From Siphonodentalium dalli (lineage: Eukaryota > Mollusca > Scaphopoda > Gadilida > Siphonodentaliidae), in contig CP136067.1 in the NCBI GenBank assembly GCA_032622095.1, positions 124,221,030 through 124,285,029 of the forward strand: 64,000 bases of DNA, read 5' to 3'. The notes beneath the pieces are model-generated. The model was not told the DNA's origin. It did not search any database and saw only the letters and a program-made list of their open reading frames with translations. Position 1 is the first letter of the stretch. Each line of letters starts with the position of its first letter. Positions 1 through 12,080 of this stretch are shown one piece after another. A program made the translations under genes and the position numbers.

Positions 1-811
1 TCATTCTAATGTCATTTTGTTGGTTATCTCTCAGCGAGAACGGAACTAACTTAAAGTTCTTGTGTTGTTTGAAATGAAAAAAACTGTTGAGTAAGTTTTT
101 AGGCAAATTTGTCAAGTGATCAATTATCAATCATCATTAGCCCTAACATGGTTTTATCGTTCTGAAACGATGTGTTAAACTCTTCGCTGCTAAATGACGT
201 TATGACGTCGTGTGCTGGGCTGTTGACGTTATTGCCATTTTCCAATGGGAAACTATAACGGGAATACCACAAGAACCATAAAAATGACTCGTTTGAAAGA
301 CTATTATCGTTCACAATCGTGGAACATCATACACTGTTAGAAACTTGGAGATACAGTTATTTCGATTCACCAATCTCTGAGTTCCAGTTATGTATAATGG
401 CCTACTGCTAGTGTGCTGAAGTAGGTCCGTAGTACCTACGGACCATATAGCACACGGCGTGCACTTTTACGTCTGTAATAGTTACGGACGTCATAGCAGC
501 GAAGATGTTAAGTGGATTGATGATGAATTCCAAGAATGAAAATTACATTTCGTTCAAACATTGTAATATTATTAGGGTACAGTGCATTAGTGCTGCATAG
601 TTATACATCATAAACAAAAGTAATATATGAGGATTCGATAATACAAGTTGATGGTAATAGGTTTCTGTTCTGACTCATGGGTCTTCAATCACATCTTTAA
701 CTTTCGGATATCTTCGGCTCTTACTATATCTTCGCTTGAATAGCTTGATATCCATGATATTGTGGTGATTTTCACCACTAATGCTTGCCGGCCATCGCAG
801 ATCTACTTACA
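1..811. other. no gene recognised, AT-rich flank
   Basis: No reading frame here resembles a known protein and I see no RNA gene. The only structure is the imperfect hairpin listed at 411-455. The stretch 783-794 (GCTTGCCGGCCA) recurs inverted at 1053-1064, so the palindromic MITE that follows is itself bracketed by a short inverted repeat. Confidence 0.5.
411..455. repeat. imperfect hairpin
   Basis: GTGTGCT pairs with AGCACAC as an outer stem and GGTCCGTAG pairs with CTACGGACC across a TAC loop as an inner stem. The two stems are separated by short bulges. No associated gene or terminator context is visible. Confidence 0.55.
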
Positions 812-1028
812 TACAGTAATGCTCTAAGTAATCGACTTCTTAACCACAGCAGAATTATGGGTAACTTTTCAGACTTTAGTCGGAAATATGGCTTGTTGCC
901 ATTCATAGGAAAGCTTTCCCCGAGAGCTTTCCGATGAATGGCAACAAGCCATATTTCCGACTAAATCCTGAAAAGTTACCCATAATTCTGCTGTGGCTAA
1001 GAAGTCGAATACTTAGAGCATTACTGTA
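812..1028. mobile_element. palindromic Tc1/mariner-like MITE, copy 1
   Basis: The element reads TACAGTAATGCTC at the left and GAGCATTACTGTA at the right. Its two arms of about 100 bp are near-perfect reverse complements, meeting at a short centre near GAAAGCTTTCC. The outermost TA pair is consistent with a TA target duplication, which is the Tc1/mariner signature. Related copies lie at 11839-11989 and 33576-33739. No coding capacity is present. Confidence 0.8.
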
Positions 1029-1950
1029 ATTGTTTCATGTAGTGTCTTTAGCTGGCCGGCAAGCTGTTATTCTTCTATTCGTGTTTTCCTCTCCTCTCAT
1101 TCATTCAATGTGTCTCTTGTCATTGTCTCTTTCAAGTGGTGGGAAAACTGACTTGGGACCTTGACCTTGGGTTGACGCCAGTGTCCAAAAGATACCACAA
1201 ATTCCCCAGGTTTTTCAATCAAGCCCCCCCCCCCCCTTTTATAGAATAGGGTTTTTATGGGCCAGCTTCCCCTGTGTGAGAATAGGCCTACCGCTCCACT
1301 GCGAGGGGTAAAAATCCCCAATTGTGGCACCCTGTTTGCCGTGGGGTGCATCCCATGAGGTGTGGTGTAGGAGTCCTGGAGGTACTAGAGCGGTTATATC
1401 ACGTGAGGCATCGACCTGCGTGTACGACTTAGCTCATGGTCCTCTTCGGTCCTACATCTCTTCAAGACGGGTTGTTGAGTTGACCCGGCTTTAATCAATC
1501 GGCTAATCACGCCTCTCCACAGTGTTTCAGATTCAATTTTTGTTATATTTGTTGCTCATCTGATGTTTGAAGTATTGTCGCCTGTGTTTTAATGTTCATG
1601 TATGATGTTTCTGTTCTCTCTTGTCTGTTGTGTTCGTCCTGATGATTGTTGAGTGTTGAATCCTGTATTGTTCACGTCTGTCTCACTGTGGGGAGGTACC
1701 GGGAGGCTGCTATATGCAGTGGCTAAACAGGTCACCGCTTCAGCTATGTACCAGTCTTCGGCATGACCAGAATTTGAAGGGTAGTCCATGGCGGCTGCTG
1801 GGCTAGTTGTCGAAATTTTGCTTTTCAAAAAAACGTCTTGCTCATAAAAATGATGACTCACCAAGTTCCAATGATGCTGTTGCACAAACACCAGTATTGG
1901 TTACTCCTCACAAGACATTAAATAGTAACAGAGCTGTGTTGCGGACCCGC
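1029..1950. other. unassigned repeat-like DNA
   Basis: This stretch includes a C homopolymer near 1226-1237 and no convincing gene. Open frames on the minus strand (about 1097-1351 and 1589-1891) match no family I recognise. They could be decayed parts of the retroelement whose ORF1-like fragment follows, but that is a guess. Confidence 0.35.
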
Positions 1951-2165
1951 GCAATAGCTGATTCTTCGGAATCAGAGATATTGGCACCACAGAGATATTG
2001 GCACCACAGGGAGTTACAGAAGTCCGTCGATTTACCAAAACTGATGATGGTATTCGAGTTCCTCTGAATGGTTATCTCCTGACATTCAATCGGTGCGAAC
2101 ATCTACCGACATTGAATGTTGGGTACATGAAGATCGATATAAGGACATGTACATACGTTGGTATA
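1951..2165 (+). pseudogene. non-LTR retrotransposon ORF1 (gag-like) remnant
   Basis: The frame beginning near 1998 encodes a segment with the pattern GVTEVRRFT ... IRVPLNGYLLTFNR ... LNVGYMKIDIR. In animal non-LTR retrotransposon ORF1 proteins this pattern lies just before the CCHC zinc knuckles. The zinc knuckles themselves are not visible, and the frame diverges after about 2160. A 17-bp tandem duplication (AGATATTGGCACCAC core) just upstream has disturbed the frame. It is a short broken fragment with no start, no partner ORF2 and no 3' tail. The family call rests on recalled consensus, not on an alignment. Confidence 0.45.
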
Positions 2166-2503
2166 TTAATACTGACCTGGGGGTTAGGGATCCCAGCAGT
2201 CCTTCTCGCTTTGGTCTGCTATACGGCGAAGCCAGTTTTTTGTTAGCAGCTTGTCGGGGTGGATGCCGTCTGTATACAGCGAGTAGTTGTAATAATGACG
2301 AGACACCTTCTTTCTTTTGTTGCTTGACCGGGCGTATAGGTCGTTGGAGAATTTAGGAGAATAGGTCCTGTTTGATGTGTTTATCTTCCTTATCTATTGA
2401 TTTAATGTCTTTATCAGTGAAGTGAGTACGCTGTCGTCTTCCTCAAACCAGTCTGGGTGATTGTGGCCTCTTGACTTGTTGAAGAGCTTTATGGAGTAAG
2501 CTG

Positions 2504-3180
2504 CCCCTACCAAAAATCAGTTATATTCTAGTTAATTATTAGCCAACTATTAGCCAGTCACATTAGCCAACCTTTAGTTAAGGTCTAGTCAATATCCTAG
2601 TTACTATTTAGCTTAACTAGATATTAGCTGACATTAGCTAGATATTAGCTAAGATGAATTTCCTTTGATGAAATCCCATGAGCGTTAGCTATCTTTTAGC
2701 CGTTTCAACTATGCTAATTAGTTATTTAGCTAGAATCTAGCTAAGATTTAGCTACTTTTTAGTTAGTTATGCAAATGAGCTATTTAGCCATAATCTAGCT
2801 AACAATTAGCTACTTTTTAGTTATATAAATTAGCTAATTTTTAGCTATAGCTAATTTTTAACTAATGTTTAGCTAAGATTTAGTATGGTCTGGATGCCAG
2901 CTGTAGAAACCAGCTAAAATGACTAAATATTAACTAGAATATAACTAAATATTAGCTAAATATATCAGCCATTATCTAGCTATATTTTCTAGCTATAGTA
3001 TTTAGTACAGTATTAGCCAGAATCTAGCTATATTCTAGTTAAAATCTAGCTATATTCTAGTTAAAATCTAGCTATCTTTTAGCTGGTATCTAGTATAATA
3101 TTAGCTAACATCTAGCTATATTCTAGTTGATATCTAGCTAATATTTAGCCTAATATTAGCTTGAATCTAGCAATGTAGCA
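2504..3180. repeat. TAGCTA-rich degenerate repeat block, left
   Basis: Dozens of variants of TTAGCTA, TCTAGCTA and TAGTTA follow one another at irregular spacing. The block starts with CCCCTACCAAAAAT (2504-2517). The same motif appears inverted at 16465-16477, at the outer end of a second such block. There is no coding potential. Confidence 0.75.
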
Positions 3181-3203
3181 ACCTGTACAATTAAGTAAGG
3201 GAC

Positions 3204-3400
3204 CTAATTAAAAGAAGTACATATTAAAATGGCAGTTGCAAGACATTTAGTAATAACAACAAATAAGTTACAAACATAATTATTTATTTTGAAACAATGA
3301 CAAGTTAGTGCGTTAACAATTTCAGTGCCAAGTCTGATTTTTGTATCAACCCATATTTCTTTGATAATTTTTTCAAATTTATTGATTAAAGCCAATAGCT
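3204..3400 (-). repeat. piggyBac-end-like dispersed repeat
   Basis: TTAACAATTTCAGTGCC at 3313 leads into sequence that matches 17706-17783 in the opposite orientation, where the end reads TTAACTCTTTCAGTGCC. A TTAA followed by a CTCTTT-type end resembles the termini of the complete piggyBac element in this window (TTAACTCTTTCGTTGCC). It may be a solitary end of a piggyBac MITE. Confidence 0.4.
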
Positions 3401-3489
3401 GCAGATTTGACCTTTCTGTGCATCCTTAAGGCCGTAAATTTGCTGCACATATCAGTGAGAAATATCAGCATACATATGTATTTTTAGTT

Positions 3490-4075
3490 GGAACTAGAGG
3501 TGTGACTGTGACTAAGGATACACCCCCCCCCCCCATTTTTTAAATACTAAGATGTTTCACATGTCAGTAAACATTTAGTTAAAATAATAAAATAACTGTT
3601 CACATTGCAGTACACAACCCTAATCTTAAAGCTATTGACCGAAAAATGTACGAATAAAAGCTCAGACAAAATTATGCATGTTGCAAAAATGTTCCAAGTC
3701 AAAAAAGGGGAATAACTCCACAAAAAAAGTCGAACAGACATCATAATCGCAGGTGCACAGGTTCCCATGGTACTAAATGTGAGTGCCAAGATTAAAAAAC
3801 ATTGACCTAAAAATGTAGGAATAAAAGCTCGGACAAAATTATACATCTTGCGAAAATAGTTGAAAAAGGGGGGATAACTCCACCAAAAAAAGTCTGACCG
3901 AGGTCATAATCGCAGGTGCACAGGTTCCCATGGTGGTTGATGTCTGTACCAAGTTTCACGGAAATTGATAGAAAAACGACTGAGAAAAACTCCGGACAAA
4001 TTTATGTCCACGGATGAACTCCAGTATACCCCCCCCCCCTAACTTCATTGCGGCGGGGGTTATAATTATTATTAA
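3490..4075 (-). repeat. dispersed 'CACCTGCGATTATGACGTCTGTC' type repeat, copy a
   Basis: On the minus strand this repeat has a G-rich start (CCCCCC with AACTTCATTGC at about 4030-4060) and a module around TTTTTCTCAGTCGTTTTTC. Tandem modules of about 190 bp follow, centred on GGTTCCCATGG and CACCTGCGATTATGA, and the 3' end is a C-run with GGATAC near 3517. The same repeat occurs at 4310-4985 (minus) and at 9000-9470 and 14881-15180 (plus). Open frames inside it are by-products of the repeat. Confidence 0.75.
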
Positions 4076-4310
4076 ATAGTTGGAACTCTAAGGTACATTT
4101 CCCAAGTGTGTCATAAGTGTAGGGAAATTTATGCTCCAAGTGTACACTTACAACGAAGTGTGAGTATACACTTACAACGAAGTGTACAAGTCCAACAGTG
4201 GCAGCATCTTGCTACTGAGTGTGAATTGTAAGTGTACATTCCAACTTTGTAAATGAGGTCTTAAGTGTCTACATCGAAACGAATATCGAATCAAATCATA
4301 CCTGTGTTTT
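4076..4310. repeat. short direct duplication between repeat copies
   Basis: TACACTTACAACGAAGTG occurs twice in tandem near 4142-4182, separated by TGAGTA. The motif AAGTGTGTCATAAGTGTAG near 4107 recurs near 15382, close to the plus-strand copy of the flanking repeat. Confidence 0.6.
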
Positions 4311-4985
4311 GCATTCTCATTGCAGGTGCACAACCCTAACCCTAATCTGAAACCTATTGACCGAAAAATGTGGGAATAAAAGCTCGGACAAAATTATGCA
4401 TGTTGCAAAAAATTTCTAATTAAAAAAAGGGGAATAACTCCACAAGAAAAAGTCGGACAGACATCATAATCGCAGATGCACAGGTTCCCATGGTACTAAA
4501 TATTACTGCCAAGATTAAAAAAACATTGACCTAAAAATGTAGGAATAAATGCTCGGACAAAATTAGACATGTCGCAAAAAACATATCTAAGTTGAAAAAG
4601 GGAGATAACTCCACCAAAAAATGTCGGACAGACGTCATAATCGCAGGTGTACAGCTTCCCGTGGTACTAAATATCTGTGTCAAGATTTTTTTTTTAAATT
4701 GACCGAAAAATGTACTAGTATGAATAAAAGCTCGGACAAAATTATACATTTTGCAAAAATTTCTAAGTCGAAAAAGGAAGGATAACTCCACCAAAAAATA
4801 TCTGACAGACGTCATAATCACAGGTGCACAGGTTCCCATGGTGGTTAATGTCTGTGCCAAGTTTCACGGAAATTGATCAAAAAACGACTGAGAAAAACTC
4901 CAGACAAATTTGTGTCTACGGACAGACCGACGGACAAGCTGACTCCAGTACACCTCCCTAACTTCGTTGTGGGGGGTATAATAAG
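4310..4985 (-). repeat. dispersed repeat, copy b
   Basis: This is a second minus-strand copy of the repeat at 3490-4075. It has three internal modules and ends at CTAACTTCGTTGTGGGGGG near 4958-4976. No coding role is inferred. Confidence 0.75.
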
Positions 4986-5144
4986 TGTACTAGTACTGTA
5001 GATGAGCATGCATCCAATGCCATCCATGTACAAAATTCAATGACTCGTACTAAAATGGCAATACAATAATCAAGGGAATCAATGATTTAAACTGATAAAA
5101 TACTTTTACTAATAATATATAAATTATCTATAGATCAGTTAGAT

Positions 5145-5410
5145 AATGCCATGAATCTCTACTCTGGCTGACACCCGTAGAGATCATATTCCACCAGTTC
5201 AAAACCTGGGAAGTTGGGAACGTTTAAAGTTACTTCAGGTACTTATGAATAAATTAAGCAACAGGTACCGGTAAATTAACAAAGAAAATATATTTCCCAC
5301 ATTATTTTTATATTTATAAGGTTCCCTGTTAAAACTGTAAAAATTCCCGGGTTTTGTACTGGCGGAATATGATCTCTTCGAGCATCCGCCAGAGAAGAGA
5401 TTCATGGCAT
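5145..5410. repeat. foldback repeat with CATGAATCTCT ends
   Basis: ATGCCATGAATCTCTACTCTGGC on the left faces its reverse complement GCCAGAGAAGAGATTCATGGCAT on the right. Between them lie fragments of a motif (TTCCACCAG, AACCTGGGAA, GGTTCCCTGTTAAAACT) that recurs at 6535-7105 and 8690-8800. Confidence 0.55.
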
Positions 5411-5950
5411 GATCTACCGGTATAGATTTGGTTCTTTGGCTCAATCAATATATTTCATAAATCTGTGGCCAATTGAAATAAAATGAGCTGACAATCTATC
5501 TTCAACCTATTCTCTTCCCTTTAGGTTTTCAGACCCACTGTAAATATGTTTAAGGCTACCTATTTTTTTTTTTTTTTATGAGAACTCTTTTCAACAATAT
5601 AGGTAGTCCTTAATATCGCAATTCTTTGTTCCTTCATCTCTCCCTTGTTGCTGGGGATATAATTTAACAAGTTATAATTAGTTTTATGGACCCACTCTAA
5701 ATATAAAATACTAATTGCATCCGGGAGATAATCAAATGTGTGTGTTTGGATACTTATCCGTGAAATGGTCTATATGGACATCATAATAGGAGTTAAATTC
5801 AACCTAAAAGCCTAAACTTGGCTAAAGGGAAGAGAATAGCTTGAAGATAGTCAATCGGCAGATGGCCACAGATTTATGAAATATATTGATTGAGTCAAGG
5901 AAACATATTTATAGATCATGCCATGAATCTCTACTCTGACTGAAGTCCAT
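5385..5950. repeat. long imperfect inverted repeat
   Basis: The arm at about 5388-5530 (GATTCATGGCATGAT, then CAATCAATATATTTCATAAATC, then GGGAAGAGAATAG on the complement) pairs with the arm at about 5805-5945. The spacer of about 270 bp has no gene. It looks like an old foldback MITE sharing an end with the neighbouring 5145-5410 repeat. Confidence 0.55.
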
Positions 5951-6534
5951 GTTTGGATACCAGATGTAACCAGAATGCATCATTCTCGCTATCCGTGAAA
6001 TGGTCTGTCACTGTCAGCCACGTCCCTTCTAAAGAAACACATATTCATATACCATATGGTACCTCCAAGACTCTATCAGATCATTAATTATCCTTTTTGG
6101 TCATGTCTTTAAATTAGTCAATACCACACTAGTGCATGTACAGTATATACTGTTGTATTGTAATTTAAAGTGTTAAACTTTGTTGATATGCTCTGAAAGT
6201 TTTTTGATGAAGCTGCTGCACACATGGGGATGTTTAGCCCCGAGACTAGTGGGAGAAATTTGCAAACTTTGTATGACTACTATATGAGTCTATATATGAC
6301 CGATTCCATTTTTTTTCTTCTTCTGATGTCACATTGATTGTCACGTGATTGTCTCCGAGATCCAAATTCCAATGCACACTGCATGTATCGTATAGTCTCT
6401 CTCCCTCCAACAGAATTAGTTTTGTCCTGTAATACAAGCACTCTGCCAGTCCCAAGTCACAAGTCACAAGTGGATGATTGAAATTTTTGCAAAGAATGAA
6501 TGCAACATTCGAGAGATCAATCAGTGAAATTGAT
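5951..6534. other. no gene recognised
   Basis: This is AT-rich sequence. A minus-strand open frame of 115 codons overlaps it but has no recognisable motif. Nothing supports expression. Confidence 0.4.
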
Positions 6535-7105
6535 TGATCATGCCATGAATCTCTACTCTGTCTAACTCCCGTAGACATACCGGTATATTCCACCAGTACA
6601 AAACCCGGGAAGGTGGGAACTTTTTAAAGTTTTGACAAGAGAACCTTATAAAGACGAAAAAATAACAAGGGAAATGTATTTCTTTGACAGACTTTGTTAA
6701 TTATACCTGTTGCTTAATGATTTATTCATCGGTACGTGAAGTTCCCAGCTCGAGATAACATTATTTACGTGACTTTTGACACCGGATTCCACAATTAATA
6801 TTGAATTTATTCCCAGTCATTAAACTCTACACATTATATCGTAAGTGACACATTTCACGAATACTATAGGAAATAAACTTGGCAGGGTGGGTGCATGTGC
6901 TTGTGGGGAGTTGGATGGTACATTCTAACAAACTTCAGCCCAAAAATGTTCTCGACAGGGAAGTTCTGTGAGATTGCCCAAAGAAATACATTCCCTACAT
7001 TATTTTTTCGACTTTATAATGTTCCCTGTCAAAAGACAAAACTTAAAAAAGTTCCCGGGTTTTGACAACTTTTGTACTGGTGGAATATGATCTGTACGCC
7101 TACGC
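6535..7105. repeat. inverted pair of TTCCACCAGTACAAAACC-type repeats
   Basis: The left part (6535-6720) carries TCCACCAGTACAAAACCCGGGAA and the right part (about 6955-7100) carries the complementary order ending in TTTTGTACTGGTGGAATATGA. This gives a degenerate foldback element with non-coding sequence in the middle. Confidence 0.55.
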
Positions 7106-7127
7106 TACACTACAGCCTGGCGTTAGA

Positions 7128-7287
7128 CCACAGTTACTGGACATAAAGTCCCAAAAATAAGGTTTTAATCGAGTTCAGAAATCGGTATCTTATATATGTA
7201 TAATGACGAAGTCCGTCATATATAAGATACCGATTTCTGAACTCGATTAAAACCTTATTTTTGTGACTTTATGTCCAGTAACTGTGG
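7128..7287. mobile_element. 160-bp palindromic MITE with 5-bp target duplication
   Basis: The termini are CCACAGTTACTGGAC and GTCCAGTAACTGTGG. The arms of about 70 bp are near-perfect complements around a short loop near 7197-7215. TTAGA flanks both sides (7123-7127 and 7288-7292), consistent with a 5-bp target duplication. The superfamily is not clear from the ends alone. Confidence 0.75.
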
Positions 7288-7292
7288 TTAGA

Positions 7293-8995
7293 CAGACTCA
7301 CAGAGTAGACTCAAAATCAAATTGATGTTGTTTTCCAGTAGTCACTTGAAGTTCACCGAAGAACACATGTGGTTAACTTCTTGTGAGAATATTCGCCTGT
7401 GAATAACGTCTGTGGGTTTGATGATGATCCATGAACTTGAGTTATAAATTCATTATTGTCAAATAATGAAATATTGACTGAATGAATCAATTCAATCAGT
7501 CAACCGGTCGGTGATCTGAATTTAGGCTTTTAGTTTTAGCTGTTTAGCGCACGTGTCCATCACTTATAATTTATATGCAACCATTACATTATGCATCCAT
7601 AGTGTGAGTTCCACTTGACTGTAACAGTTGTAGCCGGCAGTAGTGTTGACTGTAACAGTTTTCGACAATGACATTAAATTTTTCAGTCAATGTCACCGCC
7701 GACACCGGCGACCGGGGCGGGAGAAAAGTTCGTAAACTCTATTTGCGTGTAATTATTCGCCGAATTCTGCCTCCTATCAATAGTATCATGTTATATCTCT
7801 AGCGTGTATAGTTCCTTTTTTTCTTGTTGAATTGTTTTGGCTTTCCTCGCTATTATCTTCGGAGACTAATTGTTGTATTTTTCGTAAAAAAAAAAGATGA
7901 ATCTTGTGAAAAGCAGCCGATAATTTGACCGGAAATAATCTGCGCATGCGCACACATTCACGTATTGGCTTTTAGCCAATCGTATGCTTAGTTCTAGATT
8001 GTCGCCGGATTTAGACATGACATCATAGCAGGCGCGTAATTTGCGGAGGGGGGGGGGGGGGGTTCAAAGTTTAGTCCGGGAACGTATGCCGGGGTGGATG
8101 GTCGATAGGACCAACAAACAAAATTTTTTCGCAACTCAAAATGTTTTTTCCTGCATGTCTTTTGACTGTTTTTGCTGTTTAATTGGCTTAAAACACCTTA
8201 ATTAATAAGAATAATTGATAATAAGGGTGATTCTCCCTTAAATGAACAAATTCGTCCATAAAATTCTGAAAAAATTAAATATGTCACATGCCGATGAATT
8301 TTAAGTGAGTATGTAGCACAGATATTGGTGACCACAAAAATGACAGTTGGCAAAATTATAGGGCAAGATCAAGGTCAATCAAGGACGTTCATTACGGCAT
8401 GTGCCAATGACGTTTTTGGGTTGAATCAGGGCGACGTCATTGTCAAATTCGCTCTTTCTCCAAAACTTGTGTTTAATTCGAATATCATGATTAATGGAAA
8501 CCAAACAAAATTGAGCCACTTTGTTGACATGTGCCCTTTAATAGTTGAATTATCGTTATGTGTATAATTATAAGCGACGCAAAGCAAATTCGCTCACAAA
8601 GTCATAAATCGTGAAAGTTCGAGTTGGGACCTTCACCTAATGAAGTATACATTATTAAGCCAGGAACTGAGACCGTGACGTATATATACCCCCTGCGTTA
8701 TTTTTCGACTTTATAACTTGAAGGTTCCCTGTCAAAACTTTAAAAAGTTCCAATGTGTTGTATACTGCATGGTGGAATATGATATCTACGGGCGTTTCAA
8801 ACGTTTGTAGGAGCAAACATCCGTTCTGTATAGCTTACCATGCAGGTCTGGTTGGAAACACAATCATTGACGCTTTCAAAATACCCGATAACGGACCAAT
8901 TTTCATTGTTTCAATGACAAAAAATATTGCCGTTAATAAATTGTATATGGGTTTAAAAAAAACATGAAAACACAATATGCAAATGCAATCTTTTG
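7293..8995. other. unassigned DNA with repeat fragments
   Basis: A GACTGTAACAGTT duplication lies near 7617 and 7646, and a 15-G run lies at 8048-8062. A fragment related to the 6535-7105 repeat lies at about 8690-8800. An 80-codon plus-strand frame at 8325-8567 has no recognisable motif. GTATGCCGGGGTGG near 8085 reappears inverted near 18042. Confidence 0.4.
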
Positions 8996-9470
8996 TACAC
9001 CCCCCGCAACGAAGTTAGGGGGGTATACTGTAGTCGGCTTGTCCGTCGTCCGTCCGTCCGTCCGTGGACACAAATTTGTCCGGAGTTTTTCTCAGTCGTT
9101 TTTCGATCAATTTCCGTGAAACTTGGCACATACATCAACCACCATGGAAACATGTGCACCTGCGATTATGACGTCTGTCGGACTTTTTTGTTGGAGTTAT
9201 CTCCCCTTTTTCGACTCAGAAAATTTTCGCAACATGTATAATTTTGTCCGAGCTTTTATTCCTACATTATTAGGTGAATTCTTGTTAAACTTGGCACAGA
9301 TATTTAGTACCATGGGAACCTGTGCACCTGCAATTATGACGTCTGTCCGACATTTTTGGTGGAGTTATCCCCCTTTTTCAACTTAGAAATTTGTTTGCAA
9401 AATGCATAATTTTGTCCCAGCTTTTATTTCTACATTTTTAAGTGAATTCTTTTTAAACTTGGCACTGATA
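8996..9470 (+). repeat. dispersed repeat, plus-strand copy c (left part)
   Basis: The repeat begins CCCCCCGCAACGAAGTTAGG, runs through GTCCGTCC copies and TTTTTCTCAGTCGTTTTTCG, and contains modules with CACCTGCGATTATGACGTC. The module sequence stops at GGCACTGATA and resumes at GTACCATGGGAACC (14881), where the piggyBac element has inserted. An uninterrupted sister module at about 9290-9320 reads GATATTTAGTACCATGG, which shows the empty site. Confidence 0.8.
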
Positions 9471-9834
9471 TTAACTCTTTCGTTGCCGGGCTAGTTTTAC
9501 ACCTAAATTGCCAGAGATATTAGAGAAAAACCACAATTTTCTTGTAAAATTGCGATACAATAGCAATCTCCTACTGACAAAATAACATTTAAAATTTTAT
9601 GGGATAGTACGCGGATTGTTAGTATAATATATGTTGATGATTATTTTGCCCCCCCCAAAAATCAAGAACATCAAGGGGCATAACTCCTTGCTATCAAAGG
9701 GAGATAACTCTAAAACATTGTTTTTCACATAATTCCAGTAAAAAATGACCTATATAGCTGTATATAGCTAACTATTTTGGCTTACTGATGCCTATAATGC
9801 AGTTAAATTTATTACTGACATTATTTAAATAATA

Positions 9835-10135
9835 ATACGCCCACCCGTTTCTGGAGTAGAGTGGGGCATGTAGACAGAACCCATATTTGAACTTGATCTG
9901 TATACCAAATTATGTTCAAGTTATCATTTGGAAACCACATATCAGGTAAAATCTAAGTCAAAAGGGGACATAACTTAGTCAAAGTTATGCGGACGAAACC
10001 CATAATGGAACTTGATCTGTAATTTGGTAAACAAACATACCAAATTTGGTTCAGTTCACTCGATTCAATCTAATGTTATCATCCATGAAACCAAATGCAG
10101 ACGATCAGAAGACGGACAAACAACCCATCTACATA
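9835..10135 (+). repeat. dispersed 'AACCCATAATGGAACTTGATCTGTA' type repeat
   Basis: Phrases such as CATAACTTAGTCAAAGTTATG, ACCCATAATGGAACTTGATC, CATACCAAATTTGGTTCAG and GACGGACAAACAA occur in order. This order typifies a dispersed repeat I recall from mollusc genomes. A diverged copy on the same strand lies at 25380-25725. It is nested in the piggyBac element. Confidence 0.6.
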
Positions 10136-10938
10136 TAACAACCTTTTTTTCAAATTGGCGAATAATAATTCATTGTCAATGAATTTATACTCACTACAAA
10201 TTACAAGTGTGGCACAACACAATTACTGTTGCTTTGTTTTAACTTGTTTCTCCCCGTTCCTAAGGCCAATAAAAAAAGCTAGATTCTCATCCTTTACGAA
10301 CATAATTTAGTGCCCGCCTTTAGTTTTTCATTGTGACAATTTTGGGTGATTTTTTTTTCTTCAAATTTATTGAATTGAAATACATCACAATAAGTCAGTA
10401 CTTAAATTTAATCAAACTGAGCAGGTTTGGAACAATTGGTATGACATAAAGTAGAATGTCTATCATGTTAAATTAAACCCGGTATAATTTCGAGCACTGT
10501 CCATGATCATGTGTGGGAAACAATAAAAATAAATATTTACCTCATTGTCGGTAAATGTCCCCAATTTTCACAAACAGTTGTATGATAATCTAGCATTTTT
10601 TTGTGACCTAATCTTTGATGAAATGAACCTATATTTCAAGCACTAATTAACTTTTTAATAGTTGTCTTTTATATTTAAAATTAAAGTCAACTCAACTTTC
10701 AGGAATTGTATGCATTAATGATGCATAATAAATACATGAGATTATTAATGAACAATAAATAATGAACAATAAACTGTATGTATAAGTCTACTTGTCTGAG
10801 ATTCAGAAACAAATATTTGTGCTACATTTCAATAAAAAACTTATTGTCGTGGACTGTACAGTTTTAGAATATGAGAACCATAATATTCACCATTTTGGAA
10901 CTTCAATCTGCAATGATGTCTCCATAGCAGATGAGGCC

Positions 10939-11034
10939 ATGCCGAGTGAGGTCCCCAGAGGGTGAATTTGGCGATACCATTCCACTATGCCGGATAGCAT
11001 CACTAAATTCACCCTATGGGGACCTCATTTGACA
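10939..11034. repeat. 96-bp foldback hairpin
   Basis: GAGGTCCCCAGAGGGTGAATTT on the left is complementary, with one mismatch, to AAATTCACCCTATGGGGACCTC on the right, around a loop of about 50 nt. It could be a tiny MITE. I see no clear target duplication. Confidence 0.65.
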
Positions 11035-11608
11035 AATGACAGGCAAATTATTCTCAGGCTTGATTAAACAGTCGTTGTCTTAACCCTATCTGTAGTATAC
11101 AAGTTCATTGAACTAGTTCTATAATAGATATGGTCAAACATAGCTGCCAAATTTACGTAACCATTTCAATAGATTTACAGATTCCACAAATTTGCACGAA
11201 GAATGATTCTTTCTCGGTACGTGTATTAGAAAGATACTTGTACTATAAATCAATATCACTGCTGATCACTGCCATATAAAGTTTTTGAAAATATAATGAA
11301 AGAATTTTGTCGGTATACTTTCCTATCTTATAATTCAATTTTCAGATAAAATATGCACATTAATATATAGCTTTTCATTTTAGCTATATATTGAATGGCT
11401 CCATGGGTTTTACAGGAAGTGTGATTTTAATCTCGCAAGTAGATATACTATACATGAGTTTGAAGGCTTGGAAGTCTGTGATCATTTTGCAAGTCAGACT
11501 CTATAGTTTCAGTCAATTTTAGTAAATGTCTGTTTACATTTGCTACATAATTCAGCATTAACTCTGCATATATAAAAATATATATAAGTACCAACATCGT
11601 GGTATATT

Positions 11609-11625
11609 GGGGGGGGGGGGGGGGG
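11609..11625. repeat. 17-G homopolymer
   Basis: This is a single uninterrupted G run in AT-rich sequence. It may form a quadruplex but has no context suggesting function. Confidence 0.7.
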
Positions 11626-11838
11626 CAGTGGCAATATAATTAACTTATTGTGTCATATTGACATTCCATTCCAGTATATGATATACAAGTTGTCTATGAG
11701 CAATTATGTATAACGATGTTGTCATTATAATGTACTACAAGTATATCAGTCATCCAACTTTGTTTGCATGAAATCTGGAAGTTAACTTCAATGTAATTCA
11801 AGTTACAATTTATGATGGGGAATGCACATTATTTCTGA

Positions 11839-11989
11839 TACAGTAATTCCCAAAGTAATTGACCACTTAACCACAGCAGAATTGGAGCTTTCCGATGAAT
11901 GGCAACAAGCCATATTTCCGCCTAAATCCTGAAAAATTACCCATAATTCTGATGTGGTTAAGTGGTCAATTACTTTGGGCATTACTGTA
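11839..11989. mobile_element. Tc1/mariner-like MITE, copy 2
   Basis: The TACAGTAAT and ATTACTGTA termini enclose arms containing TTAACCACAGCAGAATT, like copy 1. The left arm is internally deleted, so the palindrome is asymmetric. The copy sits inside the piggyBac element, so this MITE family moved after, or was carried by, that element. Confidence 0.75.
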
Positions 11990-12080
11990 CACATGAGTGA
12001 CTTGGTTACTATTGTGTAATTATCTAACTATCAATGAGTTTGGACAAAGCTAATTGACATCAGTCTCACAACGGTTACCA

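Noticed and set aside
1001-1031. Rho-independent terminator at the palindrome
   Set aside because: The hairpin is the arm of a MITE in a eukaryotic genome and no T-tract or gene end is associated.
9123-9386. Protein-coding gene with repeated CAPAIMTSV units
   Set aside because: The frame follows the tandem modules of a dispersed non-coding repeat. Copies on both strands carry many stops, and no domain is recognisable.
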